Shown here one piece after another: positions 46,570 to 56,043 of a DNA stretch of 64,000 bases (positions are counted from its first letter, which is position 1; each line of letters opens with the position of its first letter). The stretch is from Methylorubrum rhodesianum (GTDB taxonomy: Bacteria; Pseudomonadota; Alphaproteobacteria; Rhizobiales; Beijerinckiaceae), in the NCBI RefSeq assembly GCF_014199985.1, contig NZ_JACHOS010000001.1:186001-250000 (forward strand). Reading direction: 5' to 3'. The notes beneath the pieces were generated by a model. The model did no database searches, was not told where the DNA came from, and saw only the letters and a program-made list of their open reading frames with translations. A program made the translations under genes and the position numbers.

Positions 46570-48504
46570 TCACGTCGAAGGGGCCGCGAGAGCGTTTGTG
46601 CTCCAAAGGCAGGCTTGTTCGAGTCGATAAGCGAATACTGCATTCAAACGGATGCGCTCCGCCTCCACGAGCGGACCCTCGAAATGGACGGCCCGGCAGC
46701 GTCCGCGCCATCCCGGCGGTATGAAATCAGGATTGTGGAGCGCGTGGTCGGAGGCCTCGGCGAAGAAGCTGCGATCTCCGCCATCAAGGTAGCTCTCCGC
46801 CGCCAGACCTTCCGCGAGCAGGATGTCATGCGCATCGAGCTCGACATGCCAGTAAGCGATATCGGTCACTGTCTCTCGCCGGATGGTGGTGCCGTTGATC
46901 AGGCAGAGGATCGGCACGAGCGCCTCGCTTCCATCGGCCGCCTCGATCAGGACGGGGTGGCCGGGTGAGAGGAGAAGATCGCGCCTAGGACGCGGTTGGC
47001 CTTCGCCGTTCCAGCCGAAGGCGCCCGTGCGAATGCGGATCGGGGCCTGATCCGGCGCGATGGGCCTGTCGGGCGAGCCGAGCTGCCGATGCCCGATCCA
47101 GCGGATGACGCGGCGTCCGCCTCCCGCAGTCAGGGCGATGTCGCCGACGCGCAAGCATTCGACCGGGACCTCGACGGGACCGCCGTCGCGCATCAGAGCG
47201 ATCCGGGTACCTGTGGTGAAGCAGACCGGAGGCCCGGAAAACTCGATCGTCTCGATGTTTGTCAGGCGGTCCGTCGCGCCGGTCAGCTTGTTCACGGCGA
47301 GGGTCGCACCGTCCGGGCCTCGCGAGATCGCGAAGTCGCTGGCGGCGCCGGCAAGGTAGACCGTATCGGATCCGGAACCGCCGTCGATCGTGTTGCCGTT
47401 CCCGTTCGTGAAGAACGTATCGTTTCCGCTGCCGCCGATGGCCTTGTCGATCCGCGTGTCGAAGGCGATGCCGATGTTGTTGACCAGGGTTCCGTTCTCG
47501 CTCGCGCTGCTGAATGTTCCTGGGGCCAGGTTGATCGTGCTGTTTGTCCTGAATCCCGAAACGTCGAGCGTGTTGCCAATCCCGCGATTGTAGATCGTTA
47601 GGACGGGGTCGAGGTTGTTCGTGAAGTCGTAGAATTGGCGGGATGTGCCCGCGATGTTCGTGTTGAATCCGTATGTCTGGCCGCCTGCGAAGGTGTTGCT
47701 TGTCGAGGCACCGTAGATGCGCTGCATGCCGAGGATGTCGAGCATCATCGGTGTTTGGGAGTGAAGCCCATAGACCGCGCCGGAATTATTCGTTGACCAG
47801 TTGGTTCCCTTAACCGGACTCAATGCGTTGAACGCGCCCGCCGTGTCATCCGGCTTAACATACGACATCACCGACCAGAGTTGGCTGTCGTAGACGCCCG
47901 ATTGCGCCGAAAAGTCCGCGCCGTTGTATCGACCCGCATGGCCGAGACCCAACGCATGACCCGTTTCGTGGATCACCGTGCTGAGGGTGTAGGCGGCATC
48001 TGGAGAGAAGCTGTTGAAGTTCTGATCCGGCGCGTTGATGCTGATGTGGAGTTGTCCGCCTCGCGTATTGGGGGAATTCTGTGATGGAATCGCGGTGACC
48101 CCCTTTCCCGTATCGGAGGCACCGTTGCTGGGTACGAAGGTGATCCCGGCCCCCTCGTTCGTCGGGTCGAAACGGATGCCGGCGGATGCGATGCTGTCGG
48201 TTTGTCGAAATTGGATGTTCGCGACATCGGACCAGAGATTGAGGGCCGCCGCGTACGCCACCTTCTCCTGCTCCGAGAGGCCCGACGCGAATGCGTAGGT
48301 GACGGTTCCGCCCCCCGTGCCCGCCGGACTTGATGCGGAGCGCACCACGCCGTTCCCGTCATTGTTGAATTTGGAGAGCCAAGCTCGGCCAAGATCCTCT
48401 CCCACGCTCCAGGTGAAGTACGTGTTGGCGGCGATGGCTCCGTTCCCGTCGATGCCGGTCAGAAACGTCAGCTCGTCCCTTTGGCCTGTCGTCAGATCCG
48501 CCAT
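46570..48504 (-). CDS. Serralysin-like M10 metalloprotease fused to a Hint domain
   Basis: 644 residues from the ATG at 48504 (CAGGCGG upstream). No signal peptide. Residues ~25-260 form the metalloprotease, with the zinc motif [11 protein letters not shown] (His179, Glu180, His183, His189) and the Met-turn SVMSYV. The M10 C-terminal region and a short RTX beta-roll ([20 protein letters not shown], then GSGSDTVYL) follow. From Cys428 ([16 protein letters not shown]) to ~600 is a Hint domain: [50 protein letters not shown] and the lack of a signal suggest type I secretion; the Hint domain may cleave itself. The segment is visibly less GC-rich than its neighbours. Confidence 0.88.
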   Translation of the reverse strand: MADLTTGQRDELTFLTGIDGNGAIAANTYFTWSVGEDLGRAWLSKFNNDGNGVVRSASSPAGTGGGTVTYAFASGLSEQEKVAYAAALNLWSDVANIQFRQTDSIASAGIRFDPTNEGAGITFVPSNGASDTGKGVTAIPSQNSPNTRGGQLHISINAPDQNFNSFSPDAAYTLSTVIHETGHALGLGHAGRYNGADFSAQSGVYDSQLWSVMSYVKPDDTAGAFNALSPVKGTNWSTNNSGAVYGLHSQTPMMLDILGMQRIYGASTSNTFAGGQTYGFNTNIAGTSRQFYDFTNNLDPVLTIYNRGIGNTLDVSGFRTNSTINLAPGTFSSASENGTLVNNIGIAFDTRIDKAIGGSGNDTFFTNGNGNTIDGGSGSDTVYLAGAASDFAISRGPDGATLAVNKLTGATDRLTNIETIEFSGPPVCFTTGTRIALMRDGGPVEVPVECLRVGDIALTAGGGRRVIRWIGHRQLGSPDRPIAPDQAPIRIRTGAFGWNGEGQPRPRRDLLLSPGHPVLIEAADGSEALVPILCLINGTTIRRETVTDIAYWHVELDAHDILLAEGLAAESYLDGGDRSFFAEASDHALHNPDFIPPGWRGRCRAVHFEGPLVEAERIRLNAVFAYRLEQACLWSTNALAAPST

Positions 48505-48816
48505 GTCCGCCTGTCTCGTCCTCGAACTCGAAGCGCTCACCGAGAGGTGCTCTTCGGTTTGTCGAACGAGGCACGAAAATTGACACGCGGCGCGTTACCG
48601 GTCCCGCCGACGCGCCGAAGGCGCAGTCGCTTCCCCTTCGAGGCCTCGAGACCGAGCGATCGACGCCATCGGAGGAGGCGGCGCGGTGAATCGCCGTTTC
48701 GAACGGCTCCAAACCCTGTATCGTGCGTTGAGGGGCGGCGGCCGGTGCACCGTCTGCGGGCGTTTGGTGCGAAGAGCCCTGATCGCACCGCCGGCCGCAG
48801 ATGGAGAGACACAGCG
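48505..48816. other. Divergent intergenic region before katA
   Basis: No gene seen. It contains a short perfect inverted repeat, GCCGTT-TCG-AACGGC, at 48693-48707, about 110 bp upstream of katA. A TTGACA lies at 48580-48585 but has no matching -10. In M. extorquens AM1 the katA-ccr promoter is activated by the TetR-type regulator CcrR through a palindrome; whether this repeat is that site I cannot tell. Confidence 0.4.
48693..48707. promoter_or_regulatory. Inverted repeat upstream of katA
   Basis: GCCGTT, three bases, AACGGC. Six-base arms are short, so chance occurrence is possible in GC-rich sequence. The position, about 110 bp before the katA start, would suit an activator site. Confidence 0.3.
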
Positions 48817-50289
48817 ATGGCAGACCACAGCCCACGCCTGACCACGGCCTTCGGCAACCCGATATCCGACAATCAGAACTCACTCACCGCCGGCCCGCGC
48901 GGGCCGGTGCTGATGCAGGACTATCACCTCATCGAGAAGATGGCCCACTTCAACCGGGAGCGCATACCGGAGCGGGTGGTGCACGCGAAGGGCTACGGCG
49001 CCTACGGCACCTTCCGGCTGACCAAGTCGCTCAGCCAGTACACGCGTGCCAAGGTGCTGACCGAGGTCGGCAAGGAGGTGCCGATGGTGGCCCGCTTCTC
49101 GACCGTGGGCGGCGAATCCGGCTCGGCCGACACCGCCCGCGACCCGCGCGGCTTCGCCCTCAAGTTCTACACCGAGGAGGGCAATTGGGATCTCGTCGGC
49201 AACAACACGCCGATCTTCTTCGTGCGCGACGCGATCAAGTTCTCCGACTTCATCCGCACCCAGAAACGCGACCCGCGTACCCATCTGAAGCCGCACTGGC
49301 GCCGCTGGGACTTCTGGAGCCTGTCGCCGGAGGCGATCCATCAGGTGATGTTCCTGTACTCGGATCGCGGCACGCCGAAATCGGCCCGCTTCATGAACGG
49401 CTACGGCTCGCACACCTTCTCGCTCTGGAACGACCGCAGCGAGCGCTACTGGGTAAAGTTCCACTTCCACACCAAGCAGGGCATTCAGAATTTTTCGGCC
49501 GACGAGGCCGATGAGATCGCGGGTAAGGACCCGGATTACTCGTCCGCCGACCTCTCCAACGCCATCGAGCAGGGCGACTTCCCGAAATGGAAGGTCTCGG
49601 TTCAGATCATGCCCGAGCTGGAGGCCGACACCTACCGCATCAACCCGTTCGACCTCACCAAGGTCTGGCCGCATAGCGACTACCCGCTGATCGAGATCGG
49701 CGAGATGGAGCTGAACCGCAATCCCGACAACTACTTCGCCGAGATCGAGCAATCGGCCTTCGAGCCCTCGAACGTGGTGCCGGGCATCGGCTTCTCGCCG
49801 GACAAGATGCTGCAGAACCGGGTGCTGTCCTACGCCGACGCCCACCGCTACCGGCTCGGCGTGAACTATCAGCAAATCCCGGTGAACCAGGCCAAGAATG
49901 CCTCGGTGCAAACCTATCACCGCGACGGGGCGATGCGGACCGACGGCAATCACGGCGCTCAGGTCGATTACGAGCCGAACTCGTTCGGCGGGCCGAAGCA
50001 GGATCCCTCGTTCAGCGAGCCGCCGCTGCGCATCAAGGGCGATGCCGGTCGCTACGGCTGGCCCGGCGACGACGAGGACCTCTACGGACAGCCGAAGCTG
50101 TTCTGGACCAAGGTGCTCGACGAGGGCGGCCGCAAGCGGCTCATCGAGAACATCGTCACCTCCATGGGCGACAGCCCGCGCCACATCCAGGAGCGGATGA
50201 TCGCCCACTGGTTCAAGGTGCACGAGGATTTCGGCCGCGGCGTCGCCGAGGGGCTCGGGATCGACACCGCGCGGGCCGCCGCCGAGTAG
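48817..50289 (+). CDS. katA: Monofunctional haem catalase (small subunit, clade 3)
   Basis: 490 residues. The distal site is [12 protein letters not shown] with His56; the proximal haem ligand is Tyr339 in [14 protein letters not shown], and the NADPH-type core FKVHEDFG is near the C-terminus. It dismutates hydrogen peroxide in the cytoplasm. The start [15 protein letters not shown] is the family N-terminus. In M. extorquens AM1 this gene lies directly before ccr and is transcribed with it; here too ccr follows at 180 bp, with a terminator hairpin between. The upstream frame is open but not catalase-like. Confidence 0.97.
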   Translation: MADHSPRLTTAFGNPISDNQNSLTAGPRGPVLMQDYHLIEKMAHFNRERIPERVVHAKGYGAYGTFRLTKSLSQYTRAKVLTEVGKEVPMVARFSTVGGESGSADTARDPRGFALKFYTEEGNWDLVGNNTPIFFVRDAIKFSDFIRTQKRDPRTHLKPHWRRWDFWSLSPEAIHQVMFLYSDRGTPKSARFMNGYGSHTFSLWNDRSERYWVKFHFHTKQGIQNFSADEADEIAGKDPDYSSADLSNAIEQGDFPKWKVSVQIMPELEADTYRINPFDLTKVWPHSDYPLIEIGEMELNRNPDNYFAEIEQSAFEPSNVVPGIGFSPDKMLQNRVLSYADAHRYRLGVNYQQIPVNQAKNASVQTYHRDGAMRTDGNHGAQVDYEPNSFGGPKQDPSFSEPPLRIKGDAGRYGWPGDDEDLYGQPKLFWTKVLDEGGRKRLIENIVTSMGDSPRHIQERMIAHWFKVHEDFGRGVAEGLGIDTARAAAE

Positions 50290-50313
50290 TAAAATCAAGT
50301 TTATTTTGAATAC

Positions 50314-50346
50314 AGAGGTGCCGGCTTCCGTCGGTGCCTCTTTTTT
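50314..50346 (+). terminator. Rho-independent terminator after katA
   Basis: AGAGGTGCCG (50314-50323) pairs with CGGTGCCTCT (50332-50341) with two wobble pairs, followed directly by six T (50341-50346). It is expected to end part of the katA transcripts, leaving read-through or the next promoter to supply ccr. Confidence 0.8.
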
Positions 50347-50381
50347 GTGCGGATGCGGCGAAGCCTTGTCTTTTAGGCCAC

Positions 50382-50410
50382 TTGGAAGGCCGGAAACATC
50401 GTGCTTATAG
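50382..50410 (+). promoter_or_regulatory. Candidate sigma-70 promoter of ccr
   Basis: TTGGAA (50382-50387), 17 bases, TTATAG (50405-50410): good -35 and -10 matches with ideal spacing, between the katA terminator and ccr. The start of transcription should be near 50417, about 50 bases before the ATG. Confidence 0.5.
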
Positions 50411-50468
50411 CGTCGGCCAAGGTCGCGCGGTTCGTCACGCGCGTGCCAGGACAACAGGGAGTGCCACG

Positions 50469-51767
50469 ATGGCTGCAAGCGCAGCGCCGGCCTGGACCGG
50501 GCAGACGGCGGAAGCCAAGGACCTTTACGAGCTTGGTGAGATCCCCCCGCTCGGCCACGTGCCTGCCAAGATGTACGCCTGGGCGATCCGCCGCGAGCGC
50601 CACGGGCCGCCGGAGCAGTCGCACCAGCTCGAAGTGCTTCCCGTGTGGGACATCGGCGACGACGAGGTGCTCGTCTACGTCATGGCCGCGGGCGTGAACT
50701 ACAACGGCGTCTGGGCCGGCCTCGGCGAGCCGATCTCGCCGTTCGACGTGCACAAGGGCGAGTACCACATCGCCGGATCGGACGCCTCGGGCATCGTCTG
50801 GAAGGTCGGCGCCAAGGTGAAGCGCTGGAAGGTCGGCGACGAGGTCATCGTCCACTGCAACCAGGACGACGGCGACGACGAGGAGTGCAACGGCGGCGAC
50901 CCGATGTTCTCGCCGACCCAGCGCATCTGGGGCTATGAGACGGGCGACGGCTCCTTCGCCCAATTCTGCCGGGTGCAGTCGCGCCAGCTCATGGCCCGGC
51001 CGAAGCACCTGACCTGGGAAGAGGCCGCCTGCTACACGCTGACGCTCGCCACCGCCTACCGCATGCTGTTCGGCCACGCGCCGCACACCGTGCGTCCGGG
51101 CCAGAACGTGCTGATCTGGGGCGCCTCGGGCGGCCTCGGCGTGTTCGGCGTGCAGCTCTGCGCGGCCTCCGGGGCCAACGCCATCGCGGTGATCTCCGAC
51201 GAGTCGAAGCGCGACTACGTCATGAGCCTCGGCGCCAAGGGCGTCATCAACCGCAAGGACTTCGATTGCTGGGGCCAGCTGCCGAAGGTGAACAGCCCTG
51301 AGTACAACACCTGGCTCAAAGAAGCCCGGCGTTTCGGCAAGGCGATCTGGGACATCACCGGCAAGGGCAACGACGTCGACATCGTGTTCGAGCATCCCGG
51401 CGAGGCGACCTTCCCGGTCTCGTCGCTGGTGGTGAAGCGCGGCGGCATGGTGGTGTTCTGCGCCGGCACGACCGGCTTCAACATCACCTTCGATGCCCGC
51501 TACGTCTGGATGCGCCAGAAGCGGATCCAGGGCTCGCACTTCGCCCACCTCAAGCAGGCCTCGGCCGCCAACCAGTTCGTCATGGACCGGCGGGTCGATC
51601 CCTGCATGAGCGAGGTGTTCCCCTGGGACAAGATCCCGGCCGCCCACACCAAGATGTGGAAGAACCAGCACCCGCCGGGCAACATGGCGGTGCTCGTCAA
51701 CTCGACCCGCGCCGGTCTGCGCACGGTCGAGGACGTGATCGAGGCCGGACCGCTCAAGGCGATGTAA
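50469..51767 (+). CDS. ccr: Crotonyl-CoA carboxylase/reductase
   Basis: 432 residues starting MAASAAPAWTGQTAEAKDLY, very close to M. extorquens Ccr. It is a medium-chain dehydrogenase/reductase that uses NADPH to reduce crotonyl-CoA and add CO2, giving (2S)-ethylmalonyl-CoA, the defining step of the ethylmalonyl-CoA pathway. The NADPH fold is LIWGASGGLGVFGVQL. CO2-pocket residues correspond by motif to Asn79 (NYNGVW), Glu157 (WGYETGDGSF) and His357 (GSHFAHL). AGGGAG lies upstream of the ATG. A perfect terminator follows. Its activity feeds the mutase encoded at 44336-46405. Confidence 0.98.
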   Translation: MAASAAPAWTGQTAEAKDLYELGEIPPLGHVPAKMYAWAIRRERHGPPEQSHQLEVLPVWDIGDDEVLVYVMAAGVNYNGVWAGLGEPISPFDVHKGEYHIAGSDASGIVWKVGAKVKRWKVGDEVIVHCNQDDGDDEECNGGDPMFSPTQRIWGYETGDGSFAQFCRVQSRQLMARPKHLTWEEAACYTLTLATAYRMLFGHAPHTVRPGQNVLIWGASGGLGVFGVQLCAASGANAIAVISDESKRDYVMSLGAKGVINRKDFDCWGQLPKVNSPEYNTWLKEARRFGKAIWDITGKGNDVDIVFEHPGEATFPVSSLVVKRGGMVVFCAGTTGFNITFDARYVWMRQKRIQGSHFAHLKQASAANQFVMDRRVDPCMSEVFPWDKIPAAHTKMWKNQHPPGNMAVLVNSTRAGLRTVEDVIEAGPLKAM

Positions 51768-51785
51768 GCCGGCCTACGTGACACG

Positions 51786-51829
51786 AAGAAGCCCGCGTAT
51801 CCCGGTGGATGCGCGGGCTTCTTTCGTTT
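51786..51829 (+). terminator. Rho-independent terminator of ccr
   Basis: AAGAAGCCCGCG (51786-51797) and CGCGGGCTTCTT (51812-51823) form a perfect 12-bp stem; the tail TCGTTTG is partly T-rich. It starts 18 bp after the ccr stop. Confidence 0.8.
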
Positions 51830-52127
51830 GAGGACACGCCCAGCGGTAGAACAGCTTCGAGAAGGCGTCGCCACCGCGCGTCCTCACCTCTGTCCGTTCG
51901 CGGCAGAAGTCGTTGGCCGGGCTGTCGCGGAACAGACCCGGCGACCTGGCGAGGGATGCGATCGCCCGCTTGATCTGCGGGTGGTTCTGCAGAGTCCGTA
52001 CGAGGAGCGTGATGCCGTGAGGCGGTCTGCGCGTTGTTCGAGACCGCGAGCACGACCCGGCACGGCTCGTTGAGCCGGCCGGATCGAACGATCGCGAGAG
52101 GTGCGGCAAGCGCCCTGCGGTTCGACC
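51830..52127. other. Intergenic region between ccr and PNPOx-like gene
   Basis: Two overlapping frames of about 80-110 codons are open here, one per strand. The minus-strand frame reads partly like protein (SLARSPGLFRDSPANDF), but neither has a ribosome binding site or a family match, so I do not call a gene. Confidence 0.35.
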
Positions 52128-52781
52128 TCAGGCCTCGCCGCGGGCGACGAGCACCTCGTATTCGGAGACTTCGAGGCGGCCCTCCTTGGCGACCCGCGCC
52201 TTGTCCTCGTCGCTGATCACGTCGCCGGCGAGGTCGAGCCGCTTCCACGCCGCGAGCGGTGTCTCGCGGTCGGGGCGCGGAACGTACTTGTTCTGCTCGA
52301 GCTTCTTGTATTTGTGGATGTAGCGGGGGCAGTTGACCCAGATCTTGGTCACATCGACCTTCACGAGGTACTTCGCTTCCGTGTACTCGGCCATCAGCGG
52401 ATCGTCGCGCAGCAGCGAGGCGTGGCCCTGCACGCGGATGCGGTGCGGCGTCTCGAAGTCGATGAACAGGAGGCCGACCTTGGCCTGCCCGGCGATGTTG
52501 CCGACCGAGTAGAACATCCCGTTGCCGTCGAAGCCGGGGAAGACCAGGGTCGAGCCGTCGAGCACCTTCACGAAACCCGTCGGGCCGCCCTTGTACGAGA
52601 CCGTCGGCATGCCGTCGGGATCGACGGTGGACAGGAAGAACATGTCGCGCGAGCCGATGAAGGCCGCTTCCTCCGGCTGGACCGTCTCGTGCACCCAATC
52701 CTCGTCGAGGCGCACGGCGAGCTTGGTCGTACCGAATTCCTCTTGGAGCGCGCGGTGCGCCTCCGAATAGAGCGATGCCAT
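52128..52781 (-). CDS. Pyridoxamine 5'-phosphate oxidase-family flavin protein
   Basis: 217 residues starting MASLYSEAHRALQEEFGTTK with GGAGG seven bases upstream. The split-barrel FMN-binding fold is marked by FFLSTVDPDGMPTVSYKGG, then TGFVKVLDGSTLVFPGFDGN and VGLLFIDFETPHRIRVQGHA. The group is like the DDE-type PNPOx proteins that do not make PLP but reduce or bind FMN/F420-like cofactors; the substrate is unknown. The upstream end lies 165 bp from ilvC's stop, with the ilvC terminator between. Confidence 0.85.
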   Translation of the reverse strand: MASLYSEAHRALQEEFGTTKLAVRLDEDWVHETVQPEEAAFIGSRDMFFLSTVDPDGMPTVSYKGGPTGFVKVLDGSTLVFPGFDGNGMFYSVGNIAGQAKVGLLFIDFETPHRIRVQGHASLLRDDPLMAEYTEAKYLVKVDVTKIWVNCPRYIHKYKKLEQNKYVPRPDRETPLAAWKRLDLAGDVISDEDKARVAKEGRLEVSEYEVLVARGEA

Positions 52782-52864
52782 CAGCGTTTCCTCCGGGGCC
52801 CGTTGCCTCGGGCCTCCTCGGGCAGCGTTTACGGCAAAGCGGTGCCGTCGCAAACGGGGCCGCG

Positions 52865-52898
52865 AAAAAGGCCGGTCACGCTCGCGCGAACCGGCCTT
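52865..52898 (-). terminator. Rho-independent terminator of ilvC
   Basis: On the minus strand AAGGCCGGT and ACCGGCCTT form a perfect 9-bp stem (plus-strand arms 52868-52876 and 52890-52898), followed by TTTTT. The hairpin lies about 50 bp after the ilvC stop. Confidence 0.8.
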
Positions 52899-52946
52899 CT
52901 TGCTCAACGGAGGAGGCCGAGCGAAGCACGGCCTCCCAATTCGCAA

Positions 52947-53999
<1,053 letters not shown>

Positions 54000-54647
54000 T
54001 CAGGGTTTCGCCTGGCGGTAGAGGGCCAGGAACTGCTCGACGGCACGGGCCGCGTCGCTTCGGATCCCGGCGGCGTCGAGGTCGAGCGCGTCGCCGAGGA
54101 GAAGTCGGATCTGGATATCGCGGCCGACCAGACCGAAGAAGGTCCGGAATGCCGCTTCACTATCATCGAAGGCGAGAAGACCCGCCATGCGGCCGGCCTC
54201 CAGAACGGGCTTCACCCGTTCGCCGATGGCGAAACGCCCATTCGCCAGCACGATGCCACCGAGATTGCTCTTGCGCGATCCGGTCTCGGCGATGGCGATG
54301 CGATTGAGCGCCACCGAAGTGCGGCTACAAATCACTGCAAGCCAGCTCTCGGCGAAATCGAGGAGGTTCTCCCTCAGGGCCACGGCATCGAGATCACTGA
54401 CCTCGTAGCGGCCGGCATGAACCCGCGAGGCCTGCCAGCGCACCGTGGCCGTGAGCAGACCATCGCGGTCGCCGAACCACTTGTAGAGCGTTTCCTTCGA
54501 GCAACTCGCCCGGCGCGCCACCGCATCCATGGTGAGCGGTTCGCCGCCATCGACCATCAATGCCAACGCAGCGTCCAGCACGGCCTGCTGGCGCGGGGAT
54601 GGCGCCTCGGTCGTGGGCGCTTCGGCTTTGAGGGGGCTCGCCCGCAT
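54000..54647 (-). CDS. TetR-family transcription regulator
   Basis: 215 residues. The DNA-binding helix-turn-helix is MDAVARRASCSKETLYKWFG (about 44-63), preceded by helix 1 QAVLDAALALMVDGGEPL. The ligand domain (about 70-215) is unrelated to well-known members. The N-terminus is Pro-rich (MRASPLKAEAPTTEAPSPRQ). A perfect palindrome lies 18 bp upstream of the start, a site where it should repress itself and, if co-transcribed, ilvC. The known ccr activator CcrR is also a TetR-family protein; I cannot decide if this is it. Confidence 0.9.
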   Translation of the reverse strand: MRASPLKAEAPTTEAPSPRQQAVLDAALALMVDGGEPLTMDAVARRASCSKETLYKWFGDRDGLLTATVRWQASRVHAGRYEVSDLDAVALRENLLDFAESWLAVICSRTSVALNRIAIAETGSRKSNLGGIVLANGRFAIGERVKPVLEAGRMAGLLAFDDSEAAFRTFFGLVGRDIQIRLLLGDALDLDAAGIRSDAARAVEQFLALYRQAKP

Positions 54648-54664
54648 GAATCGACTTAAAGACA

Positions 54665-54684
54665 GTACCGTACGGTACGGTACG
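54665..54684. promoter_or_regulatory. Palindromic operator upstream of the TetR-type gene
   Basis: GTACCGTACGGTAC (54665-54678) is a perfect 14-bp palindrome, and GGTACG (54679-54684) continues the same rhythm, giving overlapping half-sites TACCGTACGGTA / CGTACGGTACG. It lies 18 bp from the regulator start, a normal place for TetR-type autoregulation. Confidence 0.7.
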
Positions 54685-54784
54685 CCTCCCTAGCCGACCC
54701 GTTCGGAAGCGGCAAGACGAGGTGTTCAGATATCCTGCGAAGATCGTCGCCGGCACGATTCTATCGTGGCGGCGCGGAAGCCGC

Positions 54785-54813
54785 TTGCCGAGCGCACGGC
54801 CTCGGCGTATACG
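54785..54813 (+). promoter_or_regulatory. Candidate promoter of the tRNA-Val gene
   Basis: TTGCCG (54785-54790), 17 bases, TATACG (54808-54813). The tRNA begins 60 bp downstream, leaving a short 5' leader. Confidence 0.5.
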
Positions 54814-54873
54814 GCCCTCCGTCGCCACGGCGACGCCCGTGCCGCCTTCTCCGCAGGTGGCACCGTGGGGCTC

Positions 54874-54948
54874 GGGTGCGTAGCTCAGCGGGAGAGCATT
54901 CGCTTCACACGCGAAGGGTCACAGGTTCGATCCCTGTCGCGCCCACCA
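54874..54948 (+). tRNA. tRNA-Val (anticodon CAC)
   Basis: 75 bases including the encoded CCA. The acceptor GGGTGCG pairs with CGCGCCC (one G-U), the D arm is GCTC-AGCGGGA-GAGC, the anticodon arm is TTCGC-TTCACAC-GCGAA with CAC at 34-36, and the T arm has GGTTCGATCC. It reads the codon GUG. Confidence 0.98.
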
Positions 54949-54977
54949 CCGCCCTTTCCGATCTTGAGTGCTGCAGT

Positions 54978-55023
54978 CCTTGGATCGCTGATGATGCCGC
55001 CCTTGGATCGCTGATGATGCCGC
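54978..55023. repeat. Tandem duplication, two copies of 23 bp
   Basis: CCTTGGATCGCTGATGATGCCGC occurs twice head to tail with no mismatch (54978-55000 and 55001-55023), 30 bp after the tRNA-Val gene. It is a simple tandem duplication; no integrase or mobile gene is near. Confidence 0.9.
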
Positions 55024-55099
55024 CCGTTTGACCCTCGCGCATCAGCGTGTTGGGCTATCCGGTGATTCGCATCATTTGTGCGTTCGCGGAGACTGCCTG

Positions 55100-55654
55100 T
55101 TGCCGATCCTCATCATTTTTGGCGCCGTCATCGTCAGCGTGTTGTTCTGGCTGCTTCGAGCACACTACACCGTCAAGCAGCTCAAAGAGATCGATCAGGA
55201 CACCAAGGGACTCCAGCGCAAGGCGAAATCGGTGTTCGAGAACCTCGTCGGCACGCCGCTACAGCGGGTGAACGACGTGAGCCTCGCCGCTGTGATCCTG
55301 ATGATCCAGATCGTGCGCACCGGTAGTCCGATCACGGCGTCGGAGAAGACGCGTATCCTCGAACTCATGGAGAGCCCGCTCGAGATCCAGTCGATCTCCG
55401 CGACCTTCAAGCGAGCCTGGCGCTACACGCAGGAGCGGCGCCCCTTCTCGCTCGTGGCGGATCCGCTGCTGCCACTGTTTCGCGAGAAGCTGACGGAGGC
55501 CGAGCGGATGCAGCTCGTGGACATGCTGACTATGGTCGCCTCTGCCCATTCTGCCCCGAGCGAATTGCAACGCGAGGCGCTGGTGCGGCTCAGGCGGCGG
55601 CTTAGCGGCGGCATGCCGGCTCTCGCGACGAACCGCGCCGGCAACTTCGACTGA
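55100..55654 (+). CDS. Membrane-anchored protein with TerB-like C-terminus, unknown function
   Basis: 184 residues from a TTG at 55100 with GGAG eight bases upstream; an open frame from 55028 gives a less natural N-terminus. The first 20 residues (LPILIIFGAVIVSVLFWLLR) are one membrane helix, followed by a cytoplasmic coiled segment (VKQLKEIDQDTKGLQRKAKS). The rest is helical and ends in LTEAERMQLVDMLTMVASAH and ELQREALVRLRRRL, which resembles the TerB fold end; the similarity is weak and the TerB acidic residues are not obvious. It is followed by the next small gene 8 bp on, a likely operon. Confidence 0.7.
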   Translation: MPILIIFGAVIVSVLFWLLRAHYTVKQLKEIDQDTKGLQRKAKSVFENLVGTPLQRVNDVSLAAVILMIQIVRTGSPITASEKTRILELMESPLEIQSISATFKRAWRYTQERRPFSLVADPLLPLFREKLTEAERMQLVDMLTMVASAHSAPSELQREALVRLRRRLSGGMPALATNRAGNFD

Positions 55655-55662
55655 GCCACGCT

Positions 55663-55977
55663 ATGCTCGCACCAGACGCGAAGCTGTTCGTGTTCACCGC
55701 GCAGGCGGTGGCGGGTGAAAACCTGTCTTTCCGACCGGGCGCCCGACATGCCCTGCTCATCTACACCACCGCTCCTGACGCGGAGCGGGCGGCGCGGACG
55801 GCCGTGGAGCGGGTAACGGCCGAAGGCTGGCTCCACGTCGATCTGCTGCGCAGCAAGGTGATATCGACCGAGACCGGCCTCATTTCCGACGATACCATCC
55901 GGGCGGCCGCGGAGAGCGCCCTCTCGGATGGCTGTGCCTTCATCATCTACGGCATTCCGATGCGGCCCGACGCCTGA
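55663..55977 (+). CDS. Small protein of unknown function
   Basis: 104 residues starting MLAPDAKLFVFTAQAVAGEN. The pattern is ferredoxin-like (strand-helix-strand repeats: KLFVFTAQAV, ERAARTAVERVTAEGW, HVDLLRSKVIS, DTIRAAAESALSDGCAFIIYG), without catalytic motifs. It starts 8 bp after the TerB-like gene, so the two are probably one operon, and is convergent with pccB. Confidence 0.7.
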   Translation: MLAPDAKLFVFTAQAVAGENLSFRPGARHALLIYTTAPDAERAARTAVERVTAEGWLHVDLLRSKVISTETGLISDDTIRAAAESALSDGCAFIIYGIPMRPDA

Positions 55978-56008
55978 AGGCGCCGGCCCCTATCGTCACA
56001 CCCCTTCA

Positions 56009-56031
56009 GCGATCGCTCGACGAGCGGTCGC
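56009..56031. terminator. Hairpin between convergent small gene and pccB
   Basis: GCGATCGCTC and GAGCGGTCGC form a 10-bp stem (one G-U) with loop GAC, inside the 66-bp space between convergent stops. No T-tract is present on either side. Confidence 0.35.
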
Positions 56032-56043
56032 ACCCGTTCCGGC

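Noticed and set aside
48580..48603. TTGACA at 48580 as a -35 box for katA
   Set aside because: No acceptable -10 hexamer at 16-18 bp spacing, and it lies over 200 bp from the start codon.
51774..52109. A 111-codon minus-strand frame between ccr and the PNPOx-like gene
   Set aside because: It overlaps the ccr terminator, has no ribosome binding site and only a short protein-like stretch.
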